NCBI GenBank assembly: GCA_938003515.1
Contig: CALKYL010000341.1
Coordinates: forward strand, 1-6,339
DNA: 6,339 nucleotides
DNA from: an uncultured bacterium
GTDB taxonomy: Bacteria; Planctomycetota; UBA1135; UBA2386
Reading direction: 5' to 3'
Shown: one piece after another, positions 1 through 6,339 of the stretch
Position numbering within the stretch: position 1 is the first letter of the stretch
Layout of the letters: the number at the start of each line of letters is the position of its first letter
Notes under the pieces: model-generated
What the model was told of the DNA's origin: nothing
Databases searched by the model: none
What the model saw: the letters and a program-made list of their open reading frames with translations, nothing else
Program-made: the position numbers and the translations under genes

Positions 1-869
1 TCGCGGCCGAGCTCGCGGAGCCGGGCGATCAGCGCCCCGCGCACGGCGCCGTCGTCGATGCGGGCGAGCGCGTCCTCGACGTCGAGCACCGCTCCGGGCC
101 CGCCGAGCCCCGCGCGGGCCGTCGCGGCGGCGCCGCATAGCGCGTCGTCGTCCTCGCACAGCCCCATGCGCAACAGGTCGAGCGGTCGGTTGGTCGCGCC
201 GCCGGCCGCGGTGAGCAGCCGCCGCCGTTCGGCCGCGTCGCCCGCCCGGTAGCGGCGCTCGAGCAGCGTGCGCGCCAGCGCATCCCGGCGCCCGAACAGC
301 TCGGCGACGTCGTCCGTCGGCCCGAGCACGTCGGGCCGGGGCGCCCCCCGGTGGGTGCGGATCGCCTCGATCGCCGTCGTCATCGAGCGGTCGAGGAAGC
401 GGTCGAACAGGACCTGGCCGTCCTCCGCGACGCCGATGTGGCGCGGCGCGTTGCGCCGGCCGTCGAAGTAGCGCGCGAACAGCTCGGGCTCGACGGCGAT
501 GTGCTCCCCGCAGGTGCAGCCACCGAAGCGGGGGCACTCGACGCGGTTGCCGTCGGCGTCGTAGTCGCGTTCGGTGTGTCGGTCGGGCGACGCGACGATG
601 CAGACGTAGCCGCGCGTCGTCTCGACGAACGCGGGGTCGCGGTAGACCTCGCGGGCGAACGCCTCGTTGAACACCTCGCCGTCCATGTTGACGGCGATCA
701 GGAGCGGCAGGCCGCTCGCCTGCTGCGCCGCGAGCGCGTCGTCGAGCGTGCGCTGCCAGACGATGCCCTGGATCCCGGGCGGGTTTCCCGGCGTGGTCGG
801 CGTCGCCGGCGTCGCGCCCTGGGGCGCTGCGAACGTCACGAGGGCGCTGAGCCAGAGGGGTGTCGGCAT
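1..869 (-). CDS. Exported thioredoxin-like protein lacking CxxC (C-terminus beyond window)
   Basis: Start ATG at 869-867; 289 codons are visible with no stop, so the C-terminus lies left of the window. Residues 1-20 resemble a short, weak signal peptide (PLWLSALVTFAA), followed by a Pro/Thr-rich linker to about 33. Residues 40-100 follow the thioredoxin_7/DUF255-like pattern: a helix (LDDALAAQQASG), a strand (LPLLIAV), then NMDGEVFNEAF where the redox CxxC would sit, and YRDPAFVE further on. The CxxC is absent, so oxidoreductase activity is unlikely. After it come an EF-hand-like acidic loop (D102-x-D104-x-D106-G) and a Cys/His cluster, C112, C118, C120, H123, that could bind metal. The rest (about 185-289) is helical, Arg/Ala/Leu-rich and unassigned. 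I recall similar proteins from Planctomycetota, without a search. No other in-frame start exists upstream nearby; an AGGA at 884-881 is the only Shine-Dalgarno candidate. Coding is supported by strong third-position GC. The gene is well supported; its function is unknown. Confidence 0.78.
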   Translation of the reverse strand, partial: MPTPLWLSALVTFAAPQGATPATPTTPGNPPGIQGIVWQRTLDDALAAQQASGLPLLIAVNMDGEVFNEAFAREVYRDPAFVETTRGYVCIVASPDRHTERDYDADGNRVECPRFGGCTCGEHIAVEPELFARYFDGRRNAPRHIGVAEDGQVLFDRFLDRSMTTAIEAIRTHRGAPRPDVLGPTDDVAELFGRRDALARTLLERRYRAGDAAERRRLLTAAGGATNRPLDLLRMGLCEDDDALCGAAATARAGLGGPGAVLDVEDALARIDDGAVRGALIARLRELGR

Positions 870-870
870 G

Positions 871-894
871 CGGGTGGCGATCCTACGCCACCCG
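871..894. promoter_or_regulatory. Perfect 9-bp inverted repeat in divergent gap
   Basis: CGGGTGGCG at 871-879 is matched by its exact reverse complement CGCCACCCG at 886-894, with a 6-nt centre. It lies between the start of the thioredoxin-like gene (869, minus) and that of the DUF4349 lipoprotein gene (941, plus). In the minus-strand transcript the hairpin loop reads UAGGAU and holds the only Shine-Dalgarno-like AGGA, with the stem ending one base before the AUG. It could be a DNA operator for the divergent pair or an RNA hairpin limiting translation of the minus gene. A dyad this long could also occur by chance once or so in GC-rich DNA of this length. Confidence 0.45.
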
Positions 895-930
895 GGTACA
901 ACCGCGAACCCGCGACCCGATGAGGAACCC

Positions 931-938
931 GGAGGTGA
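931..938 (+). promoter_or_regulatory. Strong Shine-Dalgarno fixing the DUF4349 gene start
   Basis: GGAGGTGA, an almost ideal anti-16S match, has its GGAGG core five bases before the ATG at 941. The reading frame is open back to a GTG at 860 and contains another ATG at 920, but neither has such a site. Translation from 941 begins directly with a lipoprotein signal peptide. This decides the start. Confidence 0.8.
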
Positions 939-940
939 CG

Positions 941-1783
941 ATGCGTTGTTCCCGGTCGATCGGCCTCTCGCTGCTGGTCGTCTTGCTGGCAGCGGCCGCG
1001 TGCCACGCCCCCGATCGCTCCGGGGCGGCGCCCGGATCGCCGGTCGTCGGCTTCGACGACGTGACCGACGGCATCGCCGCGGATCGCTACGCCGGCGAGC
1101 AGCCGGCCGCGGAGCCGGAGGCCAGCGCGCGCATCGGCGCGTACTTCGCCGACGGCGAAGCCGGCGACGTGCGCGGGCGCGTCGCCAACCGGTTCGCCGA
1201 CACCGACGACGACGGCCTGCCGGACGCGCGCGCACCGCGCACCGAACGCATGCTCGTCTACGAGGGCCAGGTGCGGGTCGAGGTGCCGCGCGCCGAGGAG
1301 GCGGCCGCGGCGTTCCTCGCGCTCGTCGAGGGCTTCGGGGGCTACCTGCAGATGCAGACCGGCACGGCGCTGACCGTGCGCTTGCCCGCCGAGCGCTTCG
1401 AGGACGCCTTCGCCGCCGCGCGCGAGGCCGGGCGCGTGCTCGCCGAGCAGCGCTCGGCCAACGACGTCACCGAGGAGTTCGTCGACCTCGGCATCCGGCT
1501 CGACAACGCCAGGAAGGCGCGCGAGCGGCTGCTCGAGGTGCTCGGGCGCACCGAGAAGGTCGAGGACGTGCTCGCCGTCGAGAGGGAGCTGCGGCGGCTG
1601 ACCGAGGAGATCGAGCGCATGGAGGGGCGCAGGAAGTTCCTGCGCGACCAGGTGGCGATGGCGACGCTGCGGGTCGATTTCCGCTCGGCCGTCGAGGCGC
1701 CGCCGCGGCCGAAGCGCAGGCGGCCGAGCCGGTTCCCGTGGATCAACCGCGTCGGCCCCGACGCCGTCCTGGAGGGCTTCTGA
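941..1783 (+). CDS. DUF4349-domain lipoprotein
   Basis: 280 residues. Residues 1-21 are a signal peptide (MRCSRS, hydrophobic LLVVLLAAAA, then C21), a probable signal peptidase II site, although Ala rather than the usual Leu sits at -3. Residues 22-100 are an acidic, low-complexity linker that contains DTDDDGLPD at 87-95, a close match to the calcium-binding thrombospondin type 3 repeat motif. Residues about 104-248 fit DUF4349 (PF14257): a strand (MLVYEGQVRVEV), GFGGYLQMQTG, TVRLPAERFEDA, the hallmark NDVTEEFVDLGIRLDNA (174-190), a long coiled-coil-like helix with ERELRRLTEEIERMEG, and a closing strand ATLRVDF. Many family members end in a membrane helix; this one ends in a basic Pro-rich tail and FPWINRVGPDAVLEGF, so the lipid is its only visible anchor. 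The molecular role of DUF4349 is not known; an envelope location is inferred. It heads an operon with the next gene. Family assignment is firm, function is not. Confidence 0.88.
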   Translation: MRCSRSIGLSLLVVLLAAAACHAPDRSGAAPGSPVVGFDDVTDGIAADRYAGEQPAAEPEASARIGAYFADGEAGDVRGRVANRFADTDDDGLPDARAPRTERMLVYEGQVRVEVPRAEEAAAAFLALVEGFGGYLQMQTGTALTVRLPAERFEDAFAAAREAGRVLAEQRSANDVTEEFVDLGIRLDNARKARERLLEVLGRTEKVEDVLAVERELRRLTEEIERMEGRRKFLRDQVAMATLRVDFRSAVEAPPRPKRRRPSRFPWINRVGPDAVLEGF

Positions 1784-2265
1784 TGGGTCTCCGCCACGGG
1801 TTGCCGGCGATCGCCGCCGTCCTGCTGGCGGCCGCGTGCGCGACGCGGCCGATCGACCTGCCGGCCTCGTTCGTCGAGCTGCAGGACGCGGGCCAGGGGC
1901 TGCGCGCGATGACCAGCGACGACGCCCGTCTGTGGCACCGCGCGATGTACGACCGCACCGACGCCGACGTCGCGTTCTGGGCCGAGTCGCTCGAGAACGA
2001 CCTGCTCGAGCGCGGCTACGAAGTGGTCGGCGAGGCCGACGTCGAGAGCCGGGACGGCGCGCGCGGCCGCCTGCTCGAGTGCACCGCCAACGTCGGCGGG
2101 GAGCGCGTCGGCTACCTGGTCGCGGTCTGGGCGCGGCGGCCGTCGCCGTTCGCGTTCTGGCTCGACGGCACGTGGCTGCAGATCGTCGAGTTCGCGGCCG
2201 CCCAGGAGGCCTACGACGCCCACGTCGGCGCGGTGCGCGCGGCGCTCGGCACGGTGCGCTGGTAG
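1783..2265 (+). CDS. Small putative lipoprotein, unknown function
   Basis: 160 residues. The ATG shares its A with the TGA stop of the DUF4349 gene (TGATG), and GGAGGG at 1771-1776 sits six bases upstream, so translation is probably coupled. Residues 1-19 form a signal peptide (GLPAIAAVLLAAAC) with lipid-attachment candidate C19; A at -3 and L at -4 make the lipobox slightly atypical. The mature part is about 140 residues, with a mixed helix/strand pattern: FVELQDAGQGLRAMTSDDARL, then AFWAESLENDLLERGYEVV, a strand-rich middle with ECTANVGGERVGYLVAVWA, and a final amphipathic helix FAAAQEAYDAHVGAVRAAL. The order of helix, beta sheet and C-terminal helix recalls the PsbP/Mog1/LpqN-like group, but I see no defining motif and do not assign it. 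It probably works in the same compartment as its DUF4349 partner. The stop lies in a dyad shared with the convergent glyA. Confidence 0.8.
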   Translation: MGLRHGLPAIAAVLLAAACATRPIDLPASFVELQDAGQGLRAMTSDDARLWHRAMYDRTDADVAFWAESLENDLLERGYEVVGEADVESRDGARGRLLECTANVGGERVGYLVAVWARRPSPFAFWLDGTWLQIVEFAAAQEAYDAHVGAVRAALGTVRW

Positions 2266-2300
2266 CGCCGCCCGCCCGGGCGGCCGCCCGCCGGCGCTAC
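2262..2300. terminator. Possible bidirectional hairpin at convergent gene ends
   Basis: GTAGCGCCG (2262-2270) pairs perfectly with CGGCGCTAC (2292-2300) across 21 nt, and the interior holds two overlapping 12-bp palindromes, at 2272-2283 and 2278-2289. The TAG of the small lipoprotein gene (2263-2265) and the TAG of glyA (2299-2297) are each in one arm. The position suits a shared terminator, but there is no U-run on either strand, so an intrinsic terminator is not proven. Confidence 0.4.
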
Positions 2301-3535
2301 GGCAGCGGGTGCTGCGTGCAGAGCTCCTGCACGACCCCGCGGTAGCGGTCGGGGTCCTCGCCGCGCACCAGCCCGACGATGACGGAGGCGACGGCGTCGA
2401 TCTCGTCCCGGCCGAAGCCACGGGTCGTCACGGCGGCGGTGCCGAGCCGCAGCCCGGACGTCACCATCGGCGGCCGCGGGTCGTCGGGCACGGCGTTCTT
2501 GTTGACCGCCAGCCCGGCGGCCAGCGCGCGCTCCTCGACGTCGGCGCCCGTGACCTCGAGGCCGCGCAGGTCGACGAGCACGATGTGGTTGTCGGTGCCG
2601 CCCGAGACGATCGCCAGCCCGGCCGCCGCCAGCCGCTCGGCCAGCCGTGCGGCGTTGTCCTTGACCCGCTGCTGGTAGGCGCGGAACTCCGGCCGCAGCG
2701 CCTCGCCGAACGCGACCGCCTTGCCGGCGATCTGCTGCACGAGCGGCCCGCCCTGGCCCCCGGGGAACACCGACGAGTCGATGCGCTTCTGGAACTCCTG
2801 CCTGGCCAGGATCATGCCGCCGCGCGGCCCCCGCAGCGTCTTGTGCGTCGTCATCGTCACGACGTCGGCGTGGCCGACGGGGGTCGGGACGACGCCGGCG
2901 GCGACCAGCCCGGACGGGTGCGCGATGTCGGCGAGCAGCACGGCGTCGTGTTCGTGCGCGATCTCGGCGAACGCCGCGTAGTCGATGTTGCGGGAGTAGG
3001 CGCTGCCGCCGGCGATGACGACGTGCGGGCGGTGCTCCTTGACGAGGTCGCGCACCTCGTCGAGGTCGATGCGCCCGTTCGCGTCGACGCCGTACTGGCG
3101 CGCGTCGAACACCATGCCGGTGTGGCTCTTCTGGTGGCCGTGGCTCAGGTGCCCGCCGGCCTTCAGGCTCATGCCGACGATGCGCCCGCCCGGGCCGGCC
3201 AGCGTCAAGAGGGCCGCGAGGTTGGCGGTCGTGCCCGAGTGGGGCTGCACGTTCGCGGCCTCGGCGCCGAACAGCTGGATCGCGCGCTGGCGCGCCAGCT
3301 CCTCGAGGCCGTCCGCGACCTCGCACCCGCCGTAGTAGCGCTTGCTGGGATAGCCCTCGGCGTACTTGTCGGTGATGCGGCTCGCGGTCGCCTCGCGGAC
3401 GGCGGCCGAGCAGTGGTTCTCGGACGCGATCAGGGTCAGGGTGGAGGCCTGGCGCTGGTCCTCGCGCTGCAGCCACGCCGCGACCTCGGCGTCCTGCTGG
3501 CGCAGCGGGCCGGCTGCGGAATCGACGGTGCTCAC
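2297..3535 (-). CDS. glyA: Serine hydroxymethyltransferase
   Basis: 412 residues, full length for the family (about 415-420). It is a cytosolic PLP enzyme that interconverts serine and glycine while charging tetrahydrofolate with a one-carbon unit. Conserved elements run end to end: LIASEN (35-40), KYAEGYPSKRYYGG (57-70), VQPHSGTTAN (96-105), GGHLSHG (127-133), D203 and H206 in ADIAHPSGL, the Schiff-base motif TTHKTLRGPRGG with K232, VFPGGQGGPL (256-265), SGGTDNH (311-317), VNKNAVP (344-350) and TSGLRLGT with substrate-carboxylate Arg R363. All key residues by E. coli numbering analogy (K229, D200, H203, R363) are present. The start is GTG at 3535-3533, with AAGG (3546-3543) seven bases upstream. 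The gene is divergent from speA across 204 nt and convergent with the lipoprotein operon; no folate or glycine-cleavage genes adjoin it. I saw no glycine riboswitch signature in its leader. Confidence 0.97.
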   Translation of the reverse strand: MSTVDSAAGPLRQQDAEVAAWLQREDQRQASTLTLIASENHCSAAVREATASRITDKYAEGYPSKRYYGGCEVADGLEELARQRAIQLFGAEAANVQPHSGTTANLAALLTLAGPGGRIVGMSLKAGGHLSHGHQKSHTGMVFDARQYGVDANGRIDLDEVRDLVKEHRPHVVIAGGSAYSRNIDYAAFAEIAHEHDAVLLADIAHPSGLVAAGVVPTPVGHADVVTMTTHKTLRGPRGGMILARQEFQKRIDSSVFPGGQGGPLVQQIAGKAVAFGEALRPEFRAYQQRVKDNAARLAERLAAAGLAIVSGGTDNHIVLVDLRGLEVTGADVEERALAAGLAVNKNAVPDDPRPPMVTSGLRLGTAAVTTRGFGRDEIDAVASVIVGLVRGEDPDRYRGVVQELCTQHPLP

Positions 3536-3597
3536 GCCCCGACCTTACGCCGGCGAGCGCGCGTCGGCCAGCCTCCGCGTCCGCGTGGCCGCGGCCG

Positions 3598-3621
3598 CGG
3601 CGGCCCGAAAAATGGCCGCCG
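3598..3621. promoter_or_regulatory. Perfect 8-bp inverted repeat with A-rich centre, glyA-speA gap
   Basis: CGGCGGCC (3598-3605) and GGCCGCCG (3614-3621) are exact reverse complements around the 8-nt centre CGAAAAAT, which stands out as AT-rich in this gap. The dyad lies 63 bp upstream of the glyA start and 118 bp upstream of the speA start, and a 12-bp palindrome (3589-3600) overlaps its left end. An operator for either gene or a transcript hairpin is possible. The gap (3536-3739) holds no gene I can support and no convincing -35/-10 pair. Confidence 0.35.
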
Positions 3622-3739
3622 AGCACTGCCGGTGGGCGCCTCGTTCGTGTTCAATGCGCCGCTTGCCTCGAACGGACCCCGGGCCTGCCACACGGCGTGG
3701 CGGACGGTTCCGCGACTGCGCCAACGGAGCGAACCCGAA

Positions 3740-5758
<2,019 letters not shown>

Positions 5759-5767
5759 GCGGTTCGT

Positions 5768-5782
5768 GCGCGGCCGCCGCGC
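5768..5782 (+). terminator. Short GC hairpin after speA
   Basis: Nine bases past the speA stop, GCGCGG (5768-5773) and CCGCGC (5777-5782) can form a 6-bp stem with a 3-nt loop. No U-tract follows, and such short GC palindromes are common at this base composition, so the terminator reading is weak. Confidence 0.2.
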
Positions 5783-5843
5783 CCGGGCAGCCGCGGGCCG
5801 TCACAGCACGGCTTCCGAATGTCGGGCCCCGTGATCCTGGTCG

Positions 5844-5862
5844 GTCCACTGTAGTCCACTGT
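5844..5862 (+). repeat. Tandem GTCCACTGT repeat next to NYN gene start
   Basis: GTCCACTGT occurs at 5844-5852 and again at 5854-5862, a 10-nt period close to one DNA helical turn, ending one base before the ATG at 5864. It occupies the place where a Shine-Dalgarno sequence would be expected, and it contains the in-frame TAG (5852-5854) that bars any upstream start. It could be a protein-binding direct repeat at the promoter or start site, or an RNA element. Function is unknown. Confidence 0.55.
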
Positions 5863-5863
5863 C

Positions 5864-6339
5864 ATGCACGCAGCCGTCTTCGTCGATTTCGAGAACCTCT
5901 TCCTGTCGCTGAAGAACCGCGAGGAGCTGAGCGGGCTGCGCATCCGGGAGCTCTCGCTCGGCATCCTCGAGCAGCTCAAGCAGCGCCTGCAGAACGACGA
6001 GGCGCCGATGATCCTCGGGCGGTCCTACGCCGCCTTCGACACCTACCCGGGCATGGAGGTCGCGCACGACCTCGCGCTGATGGGCTTCGACCCGCAGTAC
6101 GTGCTCGTCGGCCACGCCGGCAAGAACTCGGCCGACGTGCAGCTCGCGTGCGACGTCTGCCGGGTGCTCTACCGGCGCCCGGACATCGACGCGATCGTCA
6201 TCGTCTCCGGGGACCGCGACTTCATCCCGATCGCGCGTCAGGTGCTCGAGGAGAATCGGGAGCTGCGCGTCGTCGCGATCCCGGACAGCACCAGCGGTGA
6301 TCTGCGCATGCGCGTCGGCGGCACGCGCTTCTGGAACGC
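5864..6339 (+). CDS. NYN-domain (LabA/DUF88-like) putative ribonuclease, C-terminus cut off
   Basis: 158 codons are visible and the frame is open at the right edge. Residues about 3-150 match the NYN domain (PF01936), a PIN-like metal-dependent nuclease fold. The signature acidic and polar positions are present: VDFENL with D8 and N11 after the first strand, KNSADVQLACDV with D91 and D97, and the strand-turn IVIVSGDRDF with S115, D117 and D119, followed by IPIARQVLEE. An insert-like stretch, residues 18-48, is helical and charged. Family members are thought to cleave or process RNA in the cytoplasm; the substrate here is unknown. Some relatives carry a C-terminal OST-HTH/LOTUS RNA-binding domain, which cannot be checked here. 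The ATG at 5864 is the first possible start because of the in-frame stop at 5852, and the conserved strand begins two residues later. There is no Shine-Dalgarno sequence, so translation may be leaderless or SD-independent. The gene follows speA by 105 nt and is probably a separate unit. Confidence 0.9.
   Translation, partial: MHAAVFVDFENLFLSLKNREELSGLRIRELSLGILEQLKQRLQNDEAPMILGRSYAAFDTYPGMEVAHDLALMGFDPQYVLVGHAGKNSADVQLACDVCRVLYRRPDIDAIVIVSGDRDFIPIARQVLEENRELRVVAIPDSTSGDLRMRVGGTRFWN

Noticed and set aside
860..940. A longer start for the DUF4349 protein at GTG 860 or ATG 920.
   Set aside because: It would place a non-hydrophobic extension ahead of the signal peptide, and neither site has the near-perfect Shine-Dalgarno sequence found before the ATG at 941.
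667..2265. A 532-codon plus frame covering the thioredoxin-like start, the DUF4349 gene and the small lipoprotein gene.
   Set aside because: Only its last 160 codons, from the ATG at 1783, are real; the upstream part is an Arg/Gly-rich out-of-frame shadow of the DUF4349 gene and antisense of the first gene.
2211..3626. A 471-codon minus-strand frame overlapping glyA.
   Set aside because: It is an Arg/Gly/Ala-rich shifted-frame shadow of glyA, whose own frame shows every family motif.
3536..3739. A glycine riboswitch or other metabolite-sensing leader upstream of glyA or speA.
   Set aside because: I saw no conserved riboswitch core in either strand of the 204-nt gap; only GC palindromes and one dyad.

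Overview
The window is about 6.3 kb of very GC-rich DNA (near 70% by eye, with G/C strongly preferred at third codon positions), carrying ordinary-looking, tightly packed bacterial chromosome genes. The first gene belongs to a secreted thioredoxin-like type that I associate with Planctomycetota, so a high-GC planctomycete or a related environmental lineage is my best guess. This is an inference from family recollection and composition; no marker gene in the window settles it, and a high-GC deltaproteobacterial/myxobacterial-type genome is the main alternative.

Layout from left to right. (1) Minus strand, 1-869, cut by the left edge: an exported thioredoxin-fold-like protein without a CxxC active site. 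(2) A 71-nt divergent gap (870-940) with a perfect 9-bp inverted repeat. (3) Plus strand, 941-2265: a two-gene operon encoding a DUF4349 lipoprotein and an unrecognised small lipoprotein, joined by a one-base stop/start overlap. (4) Minus strand, 2297-3535: glyA, serine hydroxymethyltransferase, convergent with the lipoprotein operon; both stop codons lie in the two arms of one inverted repeat. (5) A 204-nt divergent gap (3536-3739) with another perfect dyad. (6) Plus strand, 3740-5758: speA, biosynthetic arginine decarboxylase, most likely starting at TTG. (7) A 105-nt gap ending in a 10-nt-period tandem repeat that abuts the next start codon. (8) Plus strand, 5864-6339, cut by the right edge: a NYN-domain (PIN-like) putative ribonuclease of the LabA/DUF88 type.

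The two enzymes are housekeeping: GlyA makes glycine and one-carbon units from serine, and SpeA starts polyamine synthesis from arginine through agmatine. The three envelope proteins on the left (one exported, two lipoproteins) may share a compartment, but nothing shows that they act together. I find no mobile element, CRISPR array, tRNA, rRNA or defence cassette. The points most worth a second look are the small regulatory-looking DNA structures between genes, the redox-site-less thioredoxin-like protein with a Cys/His cluster, and the unknown lipoprotein coupled to DUF4349. None amounts to a demonstrated new system.
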